Source: Lichina pygmaea (lineage: Eukaryota; Ascomycota; Lichinomycetes; Lichinales; Lichinaceae). Taken from it: a stretch of DNA of 64,000 nucleotides. The stretch is taken from positions 2,108,001-2,172,000 of the forward strand of contig OY730170.1 of NCBI GenBank assembly GCA_963422465.1, given 5' to 3'. Position numbers and translations under genes: made by a program. The notes under the pieces are model-generated. The model did not search any database. It saw only the letters and a list, made by a program, of their open reading frames with translations, and was not told the origin of the DNA. Of this stretch, positions 34,469 to 45,772 are shown one piece after another (within the stretch, counting starts at the first letter, position 1; every line of letters starts with the position of its first letter).

Positions 34469-35117
34469 TGTTGCAGTCTGTACTGTGCTGTCCTAACTGA
34501 GTATAGGATTAAGGGCAAGATGCGGAAGGCGAGTTGGTTCTTGCAGGAGAGGAGTGTCAAGGAGTGCGAAGGGGTTTGGTGGAACGTGGTGGTGGTGACA
34601 CCTGATCAATGGCTTTGTACAAAAGAGTGTTGTATTGAAGTAGATCTAGTTGTCTGGATCACAACATAAGTTGAAGACAATTGTTCCATAAGGGAACTAT
34701 CGCCAGACTATACAGTGCTGGCCTGTCAAGATGATCAAGATTGTCTTGACAGTCTTGATGTCAAGACAGGTGAGATTGTCTTGACGTATCATGCACTCTG
34801 TGTTGAGACAGGTGAGATTGTCTTGACAGTCCCACCATGTTATGCACCCTGTGTCGAGACTGGTGAGATTGTCTTGACATGTCATGCATGCTGTGTTGAG
34901 ACAGGTGAGATTGTCTCAATACTTCCTGCACCCTGCATCAAGACTGGTGAGATTGTCTTGATGCTTCATGCATGCTGCGTCAAGCTACCCGTGTTTGTCT
35001 TGACAGTCACATGACCTTTTGTCAGTTTGGTCACTTGACTTTTCCATAGTGTCCTCTTGTCTGGCTTGTGGCCTGTCTGCTTATAAATAAGTGGCTCTCT
35101 TCCCAGGGATCGTAACA
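34469..35117 (-). repeat. 3' LTR of B2 with U3 palindromic array
   Basis: A 649-bp LTR. About five imperfect 45-50-bp units (about 34726-34990) carry the palindrome TCAAGAC-TGGTGAGATT-GTCTTGA and a CATGCATG spacer. The U3 edge has TATAAATAA at 35082-35090, reading into the element on the strand opposite to pol, toward the antisense frame. Confidence 0.9.
35082..35090 (+). promoter_or_regulatory. TATA box facing the antisense frame of B2
   Basis: TATAAATAA lies 72 bp before the ATG at 35162, close to the U3 edge and reading rightward. A TATAAAG or TATATAAAG in the same place and direction is seen in the LTRs at 1620-2100 and 24934-25527, so the element is conserved between LTR subtypes. Confidence 0.6.
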
Positions 35118-35161
35118 CTATCCTCCTCTCCTTCATTCATTGTCCTGATGAATTCTTGAGT

Positions 35162-35476
35162 ATGTCTGCAAGATCACATGCCTCTGCTTACCGAAGACAA
35201 CTGGTAGCCCAGATCTGTGATCATAACTTTGTGTCACTTGCTCTGTGTGACTTCTGTGTTTTGAACCACAAGCCCTGTTTCCAAATGTCTGACAACAACG
35301 ATAAGTTGAAGTGCGCTGAATGCACTCATCATGGGAAGTCCTGTGTGTCACTTTCTTGGGAGTTGTTGAACATAACCCAAGATAATCTTCGTGAGGATGT
35401 GGCTGCTGAAGAGGTGACACATGACGCACTCTTCAAACAGCTTGCTGCAGTGCAAGTTTGTCTGTCTCAGAAGTGA
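35162..35476 (+). pseudogene. antisense zinc-cluster frame of element B2
   Basis: A frame opposite to pol, starting 44 bp from the 3' LTR. It encodes six cysteines as C-D-F-C, VLNHKP, C, eleven residues, C-A-E-C, THHGKS, C, which is C-x2-C-x6-C-x11-C-x2-C-x6-C, again the Zn(II)2Cys6 pattern. A helical charged region follows (NLREDVAAEEVTHDALFKQL). The first loop is less basic than in A2. Outside the cysteines there is little similarity to the family A protein, so the gene is either very old in the lineage or was gained twice. It is decayed in this copy. Confidence 0.65.
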
Positions 35477-35639
35477 AAAGTCCTTGAAAGTGCTGAGAGT
35501 CAAGCGAAGAAGAAGCTCCAGTGCCTTGTTGCTGAAATGGAGGTGGATGGTGAAGACTTGGCGGTGACAGTTATTGATGTGTCCACACTGCAGGCTGAGC
35601 TGTTCAGTCCTGCTTCCACTGGAACTGCTGCAGGAGGAG

Positions 35640-38600
35640 CTGGCAGTTCGTGAGGTTCCTAAGTGGTTCCCAGGTATTTTCCAAGTCTGGGTAGTTTTTC
35701 CACTTGACAAGGTATCACTGACCTTTTCTCTTCAGGATGTGTTTGACCTTGAATTCCTGTTCTTTCTCTGGTTGGTAATAAAATGTTTTCTGCAAGGGTG
35801 TGCTCTGGTCAGCTAATTCAATCATTGAGATGTGAAAGTTTGGATGTACCTGAGCGTCTCTCAGTAGTCACAGTCTGATGTTGACTGGTCCAGTTCTTTC
35901 TTCAACTGGAAATAGTCTGACTTTAACATGGTCCAGTTTCCTTGTTCTTGGTTTCTTGACTTTCCAATTTTTTGTGAGGAGGTAGACTTCATCCCTCTTC
36001 TTCAGCTGAGGTGCCATTTTTGATTTTTTGTCTATTTGGTGTTGTATCTTTTCTGAGGTCTCTTGAAGTTAGTGCCTCATCATCGTGTGTGTTTGTTGTA
36101 GAAGCTTGTCATGTTGGAGTGCTTTCTCTGTGTTTGGTGAAGCTCTGCTTGGCATTCTGATGTTTGCGTGTCACCCAAAATTGGCAAAGAATAGTGATTC
36201 CTTTGTTGAGTCTGATCTGTGCTGGTTAATTGCCAGTTGTGCCACTGGTAATAGCTGTACCCAATTGCTGTGGGTCTGGTTGATGTAATGCCACAAATAA
36301 GTCTCCAGGACTTGGTTTACTTGCTCTGTCTGGCTGTCAGTTTGTGGGTGATAGGCTGTAGACATTTTGGGTTTTGTTCCTATGGCTGCACTGATTGTTT
36401 TCCAGTAGTTAGATATGAAGAGCTTGTCTCTGTCAGTAATGACTGTGAAAGGAACTCCGTGGTCCCTGACCAATCTGTGCAGTAGGAGGTGTCCCAACTG
36501 CTCTGCTGTGTGGGTTTCCTTGAATAGTACTGCTATTAGGTATTTTGTGAATCTGTCCACAATCACTATAATTGAGTTGTAGGTGATTCCGGTGACTGGG
36601 TCTTTGGACTTGGGTAGCTTTGTGATGAAGTCTATTGACATGTCTTCTCAAGGGCCTCTTGGTATCATGTTGAGGTGTTCTTCTCTGTATAGTTTATGTC
36701 TTCCATGTTTGTTTTTCTGGCATAGTAGACATTTGCTGATGTAGCTTGTAACATGTTGTCAGAGGTTGATGACATTGTTCTCTGCCTGTTGGATAAGGTC
36801 TGTGGTTTTGGTGATTCCGGGGTGACCATGTGCTGGATTATTGTAGTAGTTCCTTATTAGTTCTTCAGTATCTTCTGCTGTGAGCTTGTTGATCTGTGGT
36901 TGAGGCACCAGGTTTCCTTGCTGGTCCTGCTGTAAGATTGTTCCTTGGTGTTCATCATCTTCCATGTGGTTTTTTTGTCAGCTTAGTGTGTCTGCTCTCC
37001 CATTGTCTTGTCCAGGGGTGTACAAGATCTTGAACTTTTGTTACTCTAGGAGTTCAGCCCATCTGACTTGTTGTCTGTTCAGCTTCTTGGTTGTTGTGAA
37101 CATTGTCAGATTCTTGTAGTCTGTGAGAATGGTGAGTTCGGAACTGCTTTCCGCATACACTCTCCAGTGTTCAAGTGTGTTGACAACTACCAGTAGCTCT
37201 TTGTTGTGGATATCATAGTTTTGTTCTGCTTGTGACATTTTGTGTGAGTAGTAGGCAACTGGGTGCTATTTACCATCTGCCTGTTGGCATAGACATGCTC
37301 CCACCACTTGGTCTGAAGTATCTGTTTTGATTTATGTTGGCTGGCCTGTCTTGAAGTTGAGAAGAACTGGTTCCTTGGCGTAAGTGTCCTTGAGCTGTTA
37401 GAATGCTTTTTGTTATCTCTCCGTCCACCAGTACTCCATATTCTTCTTTGTGAGTTCGGTCAGTGGTGTTGCTGTCTGTGAGTAGTTCTTGATGAACTGT
37501 CAGTTGAAGTTGGCAAATTCTAGGAAGGCTTGTACTTCCTTGACTGATGTCGGTGTTGGCTATTGCTGAATCACTTTGACTTTCTCAGAGTCAATCTTGA
37601 TCTCTTCAATTCCTATGATGTATCCGAGGAATTCAACTTCCAGTTTGTTGAACTTGTATTTCTTCAGGTTGAGCTTAAGCCCTACTTTTTGTAGGTATCG
37701 TAGAACATCCTTCACATGTTTGGTATGTTCCTGTTGTGTTTTTGAGTAGACAAGAATATTGTCTAGGTAGGCAATAGCTGTTTAGTCCAGGTGTGCTCTG
37801 ATGATGTTGTTGATCAATGCCTGACATGTTGCTGGTGTGTTTGTGAGTCTGAATGGCATAACCACATACTTGTAGTGTCTGTATCAGGTTCTGAAAGCTG
37901 TCTTCTATTCTTCTCCTTTTTTCATGTGTATCAGGTTGTATACTCCTTTCAAGTCCAGCTTGGTGAAGATTGTAGCTTGGCTGATCCTGTCTTGCAATTT
38001 GTTCACATTTGGCAACAGATATCAGTTCTTGATGGTAATGTTGTTGAGTTTCCTGTAATCCACACAAAGTTGAAGACTTCTGTCTTTCTTTGGTGCAAAT
38101 AGTATCGGGTATCATGCTGGCGATTGAGATTCTCGAATGAAACTCTTTTTCAGGTTTTCCTCCAGGTACTTGTGAAGTACTTGGAGCTCTTTCTCTGATA
38201 ACTGGTAAATTGGTCCAAATCCTGGCTCTGTCCCTGGTTGCAACTTGATCTCATGATCCCAAGTTTGGTGCTTAGGCAACACTACTGTTGTTGTCTCTTC
38301 CTGAAAGAGGTTATCATACCCAGGTCAGTACTCTTCAGAGATCTCCAGAGGGTTAACAACTTCCTCTCTCTTCATCTCTGACTGTTTGGCCACCTGGTTC
38401 TGGGGTATGCCTGTCAAGGCAGACCTCTTCTCTTGAGAGTCATCCTTTCTGTCAGTGAGGTTCCACTGAGGACTCCTTCCCTCATCTGTCCACACCTTCT
38501 GTGGCTGGTAACAGGTCTGAGCTGTGTTGTTAGTGCAGTTCCTAAATGTGAGTACTCCTGTCTTCCAGTTAACAACTGGGTTGTGCTTCTTTAGCCAAGG

Positions 38601-38900
38601 CATCCCCAAATAGATATCCTGAGTGGCCAACTTGATGATATCAAGGTGGATCCTTTCAGTATAGTGTCTGGTAACTATTTCCATTGGCTGCGTCTTATGG
38701 CAGACTAGCTCTGTCTGTCCATTTGCCATCGTGAGCTGGTAGGGCTGCTGCTTGCATTTCTTTCCAGTGCTGAGAGTGTCGTAAAGTTGTCTTGAAATGT
38801 AGTTTCTGCTGGCTCCAGAATCAACAAGCACGTATGTCTGTACTGGCGTGTTGGCATGTAGTGACACAGGCAATCACAGGTACTTTGTGTTGCTAGGGGT
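35640..38900 (-). pseudogene. pol of element B2
   Basis: From right to left: a protease (VLVDSGASRNYISRQLY), RT, RNase H, an integrase with HHCC remains (NPAHGHPGITKTTDL) and DDE core ([30 protein letters not shown]), and a chromodomain-like block at the left end near 35640-35780. It is decayed with many breaks. The chromodomain region overlaps the antisense zinc-cluster region. Confidence 0.82.
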
Positions 38901-38939
38901 CATGTGGTTGAGCTCCTGATGTCACCCCTTGACAAGAGA

Positions 38940-40441
38940 GTTCAGTCTTTTTCTGATTGAAGTGTTTTTCCACTGACTGGGCAATAGGTCCAGCCATTCC
39001 CATCAGTCTTGAGGAATCTGTTCATGAATTTGTCTTGCTGATGCTTGTCACATCTGGGCTTAAGGCAGTACTGCCAATTGTTGATGTAGCAGTTATTGTT
39101 GTTGCCTTGCTGTAGGAACATGAGGTGTTCATGCCAATCATGTGTGTGCCCAGGGAATACAGTGTGTTTGTGTTTGTCCCAAAGGTGGATCTCACACACA
39201 TCCTTCTTGCAATTGACTCAATGCTTGTGGCAGGTGGTGTGGTAGAGTGAATATCCTCTGTACCTTTGTAGTTGTTCATGGTAGGTGCAGTAGTGTTTTG
39301 TGCAGAACCTCCACTGTAGTTCGCTGTGCCATAGGTTTTGTGGGTCCATGCTGTAAGCATAGCTTCCTTGTGGTATTTCTTCTTTGATAGACATGGGTTT
39401 GTCTCAGTCCCCATCAGAGGTGGTTAAGAGCTCCTGTCCCTTGTCCTGACCTGTCTGTTCTGGTAGGTCCTTGCCTCCTGATGTTGCCAGTTGGTGGGCT
39501 GCTTCAAGTGTTTGATCGTAATCATCCTATTGTTTGAAGGATAGCTGGGCCTCTCCTGGTGGGTCCTCTGGCTTGATGATGTTCCAGTCTCTGTCAAGTG
39601 TATTAAGTTACTGTTGGTGCATCTTGTTCTTTGAACAACAGCCTTTTGCCATGTGGACTAGCTTGCCACAGGCATAGCACTTCAGTGCTTTCCTCTTTTT
39701 GTTGTTCCTTCCCTTCGTGAACCTTCCCCTGTGGTGGACTGCATCCAGTTCCATGGGTGCATAGCCATATGGATCATGTGGTGGTGCCCTGTTAGGCAGC
39801 TTGTAGTGGTTGCTCACATGCCATGCGGGGTGGCTGTATCCTCTGTTGTGGTGCTTCTCCATCACTCGCTTGAATAGCTTGTTGTCAATGTTGATTGCTT
39901 GTGCGATGAGTTCATCCAGTGTCTTGACTGCTTGTCTGTCAAAGGTGATTTCATCCTTCATGTTTTCCTTGAGTCCATGTCAGTACATGACTATCAGGGT
40001 GTTGTCATCCCAGTCAGTCAGTACTGAGTATTACTTGAACTGTGTGGTGTACTCTACGCCTGAGTGTTGTTGCTTGATGTGCTGGATCATTTGTATAGCC
40101 ACTTTGTCTTTGTTAGATAGTCCAAGAATCTTTTTGATCTCCTCCTTGAATCATGTCCATTTTGTCATCTATTCTGATGTGCCATCATGGTCTCTGTTTC
40201 CTGAGAGATGTTTGTTGACGTAGGGTTTGACCCATCAGTGGGTATTGCCTCTTATGTAAGTGGTCGCGAAGAGTGGCCACTTCTCTTTAGGCAGTCTTGT
40301 CTCAGGTTGGAATTGAAAGTAGACTTGAAGTTGTATAAGCCAATCATCAATCTTGTTCTTTTCACTGTAGAACAGGTCTGGCTTGGCGACGCTAATCTTT
40401 CCATCTGGGAAGTTGGGGTTGGTTGCTCCTGAGGTACTCAT
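38940..40441 (-). pseudogene. gag of element B2
   Basis: The start MSTSGATNPNFPDGK lies 18 bp from the 5' LTR. A gag-like domain follows, then one CCHC zinc knuckle (C-Y-A-C-G-K-L-V-H-M-A-K-G-C) and a long tail that includes glutamine- and histidine-rich stretches. It is closely related to the gag of B1. It is decayed. Confidence 0.75.
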
Positions 40442-40459
40442 CCTTGAGGGTCTTCAAAG

Positions 40460-41065
40460 TGTTGCAGTCTGTACTGTGCTGTCCTAATTGAGTATAGGAT
40501 TAAGGGTGAGATGTGGAAGGTGGGTTGGTTCTCACAGAAGAGAAGTGTCAAGGAGTGTGAAGGGGTTTGGTGGAACATGGTGGTGGTGACACCTGATCAA
40601 TGGCTTCATACAAAAGAGTGTTGTATTGAGTAGATCTAGTTGTCTGGATCACAACATGAGTTGAAGACAATTGTTCTATAAGGGAACTATCACTGGACTA
40701 TATAGTGCTGGCCTGTCAAGATGATCAAGATTGTCTTGACAGTCTTGACATCAAGACAGGTGAGATTGTCTTGACAGTCCCACCATGTTATGCACTCTGT
40801 GTCAAGACTGGTGAGATTGTCTTGACATGTCATGCATGCTGTGTCAAGATGGGTGAGATTGTCTTGATGCTTCCTGCACCCTGCATCAAGACTGGTGAGA
40901 TTGTCTTGATGCTTCATGCATGCTGTGTCAAGCCACCTGTGTTTGTCTCAACAGTCACATGACCCTTTGTCAGTTTGGTCACTTGACTTTTCCATAGTGT
41001 CTTCTTGTCTGGCCCGTGGTCTGTCTGCTTATAAATAAGTGGCTCCCTTCCCAGAGATCATAACA
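40460..41065 (-). repeat. 5' LTR of B2
   Basis: A 606-bp LTR with about four U3 palindromic units (about 40714-40935), one fewer than the 3' LTR. The TATATAG box spans 40699-40705 on the minus strand. TTGAAGAC at 40661-40668 (RNA start GTCTTCAA on the minus strand) is complementary to the octamer at 40450-40457 inside the element, two bases from the LTR edge. Confidence 0.9.
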
Positions 41066-43279
41066 GTTACCTGAAGGTGTTCTGCTTTCCCTCTCTGACT
41101 GCTTTTTTCTTGTTCTTGGTTGCTTGCTCTAGATCTTCTTGGGATGCCTGTTCTCTGAGAACTTGTCTTCTTACTCTTCTTTCCTCTCTAACCTTATTCT
41201 GGATCTCTTAGTTCCACCAGGGAACTTAGTGGCCAGATTGTTTCTGGAGCTGTGTGTATTTGCTTACTACTTCTTGGAGAAAGTTGTCCAGATACTCCAA
41301 GTACTTATCCACTTCATCTTTGTCTTGAAAGTGGAAAGGTAGCTGAAGCTTCTCACACTCTGCTCTTGCAAGGTTTGAGTCTAGTGTTGTCCAGTTTCTT
41401 TCTGGCTTCCAGGATTTCCTTGGAGAATCCAGGTCCAGGCTAGTTAGTACAGGTCTATGGTCAGACCTATGAAAGAACTGGAGAGCCACTTTGGAGAAAA
41501 TCAGAGAGTTAGAAAGAGAAGAAGAAATAAAAGACAGATCAATTGCATAACATGGTTTTTCAGAAAAAGATCTTGCTCTGGTAGAAGTAAAAGATGTAAT
41601 AGCTAAATCCAGATTTGAATCTTTTATTAGACTTTGGAACTTGTTTGCAGTCTCAGAGTATAGTCTTCTTTTCTTTGACTAGTCTGGATGATGAAGGTTT
41701 GAATCTGTTAGAAGAATATGTTGTTCTTACTCTTGTAGGGCATTTTGGAGTAAACAGAGAAAAGCTTCTCATACTTCTGTGTAATTTTCTTGACTTGATG
41801 GAGTGAAGTAAAGATTATGTACCTAAAGAGAGGTGGTGGAGTTCTCTAAGTGGATTTCAAGAGAAATAAAATCTGTACTCCAGAAAGTAGAGTGAAGAGA
41901 AGAAAGGTTCAGGTTCTTGTTAATTAGAAAAAATGTTCTGCCAATCTCTGAAAAGTAAAAAGAAAGAAAGAAAAGAAAAATAGTAGAGGTGCTTGTTTCT
42001 AGATAGGAGTTTTCCAGAGTTCTTGAAGTGTAATAATATCCACCTCTTGAAGAGCTGAGGTTGCTAGAAGTAGCTCTTAGACTGATTAGCTTTTTTGTAT
42101 ATTATACTGGAGAAAAGTAAGCTTAGAGTCCTTCATGTAGACATCTTATCTTCAAAGATCTTGAAAAGGTTGGCTGGTACTTTTCCCTTGTTGTTTGTTG
42201 ATCTTGGAGCAAAAATTTAAACTTCTGGACAGTTTCCCCTGATTCTCTCTAAGCTTCTGGTTAGCTCAGCTGTTTTGTGTTTTTCCCTTCTGGTAGTGGC
42301 TGGGAAAAAAGAAAAAGTGTAGCTGGAGATTGGGATACTGGAGTCAGAGATGTGGAGATTGGGATCTTATACTTCTCTGGGCATGAGATCCAAGCTTCCC
42401 TAGCTCTCTTGGCTGCTTCCTGGCGTACTGGGCATGTGCTAGCCCAGGCTGGGTGAGATCTCTGGCAATTGTAGTATTTTAGCTTCAGCAAGTTTTCAGA
42501 GATTAGACATACTCTTCTCTTATGTTGTCCACCACATACTCCACAGGCAGTTCTGTTTCTGCAGGCATGAGCTTGGTGGCTATAGCCAAAGCACTTGAAG
42601 TATTATACAATAACTGTGTTTGCCAGAAAGAGCTCCACTTCATGTAGTCTGTGTCCCAGCACTAGTCTATTCTCAACAAGAAGGTTGGCCTGTTGGGGAG
42701 TAGAGAGATCCAGGTGAAGAGAGGTGACCTGTTTCTTTTGAGCTATAGATTTCTTGAACCAATATACTCTCAGAATAGTGATCTGTTTGCCAAGAGAAGA
42801 GTTGCTAGTCTGGATTTTTTTGCAGGTGTTCTCCAGATTCTCTGGCTGGATATCTGCTGTTCTGACTCCATGAACCAGAACTGGGAATCTCTTCGGCTGG
42901 ACTATTGCCTTTGTGTTGAAGATAGTTGCAGTCCAGGAGGAATCCTTTTCCAGAAAAAGCTTAGTTTCCTGGCTCTCTGTGTGAATAAGAATGTTCCCTG
43001 ATGGGAGTTTTCTCACTGCCCTGATCTGTTTGTTATAAGAGCTTGGGAGTCTGTCTTGGAGGGCTTGGAAGAGCTGGACATGGGTTCTGTTAGCCATGTC
43101 TGGAGTCTGGTGCCCAGAGTGTACCAGAACCTCTTTGAAAATTCTGGAAGCTAGTGGAATTTGAGCAGAGAAAGTTTTTGCAGCTGCCTGTGCATAAGAT
43201 GGTTTTGCCTCTTGCCTGTCCAGACATTTGTTGAGGTTTTCAAGCTTCTGGATAATCTTGTTAGTAATTCCAGAGAATA

Positions 43280-44865
43280 TGCCAAACTCCACTGGCACAA
43301 ACAACAGAGAATTATTCTTCAAAAAGCACAAAAAGCACTATCTTCTCTTTCTAGAACTTCTTAGTCCATCTGGGGCTTTCCAGTTCTCACAGCATGTCTT
43401 GTGTACACTGCAATACTCAGATCTGTACTGAGCTATACAGTGGGAATTTGGTTCAACCTACTCAGAAAATCCTCTAATATTTCCTCTCTTATCATATTCT
43501 AAAACAAATGCCTGAGACTTATTGGTGGTGCTTTCAAAGCCACTCCTTCTTTTCTATTAGAGAGTGAGCTTTTTCTTTTACCTCTAGATCTCTATTTTAA
43601 ATTTCACACAGTCTGTTTTCTATCTTCTATCCAAGGGGTGGCATGGTGTAGCGGGAAGCTGGTGAGAGTTTCCCACTACGTGGCACCCATGACCCGGAAC
43701 TAGTGGTGTCAGGCCTGGAGAACCTGACTAAACTAGTCGTCAGTTCAAATCTGACCCACCCCACATTCTGCCACAAAAACCCCCGAGATTCATAGAACTT
43801 GTCTAAAATGTACTCCTCGCAAGATGTATGAAAACCCCCAAGAAATAGCTCACCCAATATCTGTCAAGATCCACAAAACTCTTATTACTGTGGTTTTCCT
43901 ATTTCCCCTACGGGGTTTGGGGTTTTCCCACAGTACGTACACTACAAACCACAGGGTGTACAGTAAATGTGTGAGGTCCCCGAGTCAAGTCTACCAGAGA
44001 CAAAAATCCTTCAAGAAGTTCTGCATGGTTTAACAGCCAAATCAGTGTAAGAATCAAATCAAAATCAAAATCTTCTATCCAAACCTTCTCTCTGAAAAAC
44101 TTTCTTGACAGTATCTTTTCTACTATTTCTTCCTATACTTCTTCACTGAGGAAACCTTTAAAGAAATCCTCAACTATCTCTCCTAATTGGAAGTTCACTT
44201 GGTTAAGTCAAATAACTACTAACCAGGCTAGTTCAAAGAAAGAACTACAAATACTCTTTACTAAAGAGTGGGAAAACCAATAGGAAGAGAAGAAAAGAAG
44301 AAGCTATGCTGGATAGCAGGTGTTTTGCCAAAAACCTCACTACAACAACCTGAAGCTCTACGAAAAGCTACAGAAAGCTGAGGCAAGTCTACTACTGCAA
44401 ACCAGAACTGGGAGAATTAGTCTAGCAAGTTTTCTTTTGAGAGCTGGAGTCTCTGACTTTCCTACCCCCCTATGCATGTGTGGTCAAGCAGAAGAGATAG
44501 TAAAGTATATTACTTCTTTATGCTCTCTGTACTCAAGTCAAAGACAACATGCTCTCTTTAACCCCCAAGATTTCACTACTATTATTTCAAACCCAGAGTT
44601 TCTACAGAAGTTTCTGTACTGGTTTATGTCTTTGACAAGACTAAACCAATTTAATCTGGCTTTCAAACTTCACTATTCACACTCCAACATCTAGAAGCTT
44701 TTCCTACCAGACACTACAAGATTTTCTTTTGCTACACTTTCTAGTCACCTCTCTGTCTTCAGTTTTTATTCCTTTAAAGATTTTCTGAGGAAGTTCACTA
44801 TTAGCTGGAAGATCTGCATGGCTGTAAAGCTACAAACAGTGTAAGAATCAAATAAAAAATAAAAA
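43280..44865 (+). mobile_element. LINE alpha copy 'L3', 5'-truncated, carrying a SINE
   Basis: The last third of ORF2 (from the TGTNNREL segment), the C-terminal zinc-knuckle-like region and an A-rich tail, inserted in ORF1 of L2. The perfect 14-bp target duplication AATTCCAGAGAATA lies at 43266-43279 and 44866-44879. It is split by a SINE at 43635-44070. The identical duplication suggests a later insertion than most others. Confidence 0.93.
43635..44070 (+). mobile_element. tRNA-headed SINE, copy 2 (reference copy)
   Basis: A 436-bp SINE with perfect target duplication TCTTCTATCCAA (43623-43634 and 44071-44082). The first 128 bp look like a tRNA with an enlarged middle: GGGGTGG at the start pairs with CCACCCC at 43756-43762. 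An A-box-like TGGTGTAGCGGG lies at 43644-43655. The T arm at 43739-43755 has stem GTCAG/CTGAC and loop TTCAAAT, which is also the B box. A body of unknown origin follows, then a 3' end (TTCTGCATGG ... CAGTGTAAGAATCAAAT) shared with the LINEs, and an AAATC-rich tail. RNA polymerase III transcription and LINE-driven mobility are inferred. Confidence 0.92.
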
Positions 44866-45772
44866 AATTCCAGAGAATAGAGGTTGGACTGTGTTGGTCT
44901 GTATCTCTGCAGAGAGTTTTTAATTAAGATTCTCCCAGCTTTTTCTGACTAGTTCTGGAACTGTTTGTGTTTTCAGCCAGAAGTTAAGAAATTCCCAGTC
45001 TTTCTGCATATTGCTTTGAGTGGTGGGAAGACTAGTTTGAGTGTTGAAGAGACTGGGAGCTGGTGTAGCTGGTGGTGCTCTAACATTGGTTTCTGAAGAA
45101 CTAGGTTTTTTCTTTTTTAATATCATCCTAAAGCTTGCTTGGCACAGGTCAACTGTTTCCAGTCTGTGGAGTGGTGCCAGAGAGAGGAGTCATCTGGTTT
45201 CCCAGTAGTAATAATCTAGTCCTGGGACCAGACCCCAAGACTAGACTTTCCTGGGCAGCTTGTTCTAACTAAGCTCTGGGTAAAGCTAGCAGTAATCACC
45301 TAGACTAGAGACCAGACTCCCTATCTAGACTTTCCTTGATTTGAGAACTCTGCTAGCTCCAGAGTCACTCAGGCTCTAACTATTCCTCTTATTCTCAGAC
45401 TCTCTCTCTCTGGTTGTGGATAGATTACTGGTTGTTGAAGAATAAGATCACAGATCCCAGGATCACAACCTTTGACAAACAGTTGTGGTTCCCAAAATGA
45501 TGGGTTTTCACCTTAAGGTTTGAGTAGGTTAGAACTGGATATCAGCTGTTTTCCAGAACATATAGCAAATTGCAGTCTTTGCCAAAAGTGATAGTCCTTG
45601 AACAGTGTAGTTCTGGGAAAAGTTGTTGACTTCACATCATTTTATTTATTTATTTTTATTTGATTCGTACACTAATAGTAGCTTTTCAGCCATGCAGATC
45701 TTCTAGCTAAGAGTGATTTTCTTCAGAAAACCTTTAGAGGAATAAAAACTGAAGACTGGGGGTGACTAGAGG

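Larger units (their letters stand above)
34469..41065 (-). mobile_element. Ty3/gypsy chromovirus B2, full length but decayed
   Basis: A 6597-bp LTR retrotransposon on the minus strand with TG...CA ends, target duplication GTTAC (34464-34468 and 41066-41070), LTRs of 649 and 606 bp, gag, pol and an antisense zinc-cluster frame. It is broken with many breaks, CG-poor, and its LTRs differ at many sites, so it is old. It belongs to the same family as B1 but is distinct from family A in gag, pol and LTR. Confidence 0.94.
32110..45627 (-). mobile_element. LINE alpha copy 'L2', full length, in three pieces (32110-34463, 41071-43279, 44880-45627)
   Basis: A complete minus-strand LINE with 5' UTR (about 45130-45627), ORF1 (from about 45126 down to about 42143), ORF2 and A-rich tail at 32110. 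It was split by element B2 (target duplication GTTAC) and by LINE L3 (target duplication AATTCCAGAGAATA). ORF1 keeps the segment SGITNKIIQ to the zinc knuckles; ORF1 and ORF2 overlap as ATGA near 42143. Its own target duplication is CTTCACATTAT at 32099-32109 and CTTCACATCAT at 45630-45640. Several stops are present. Confidence 0.85.

Noticed and set aside
34697-35014. Repetitive open frames in the B2 LTR (TGEIVLT repeats) as a repeat protein
   Set aside because: They are translations of the tandem U3 palindromes and lie wholly inside the LTR.
43635-43762. A functional tRNA gene
   Set aside because: The unit is too long, has no clear anticodon arm, recurs four times with the same 300-bp downstream body and is flanked by target duplications; it is the head of a SINE.
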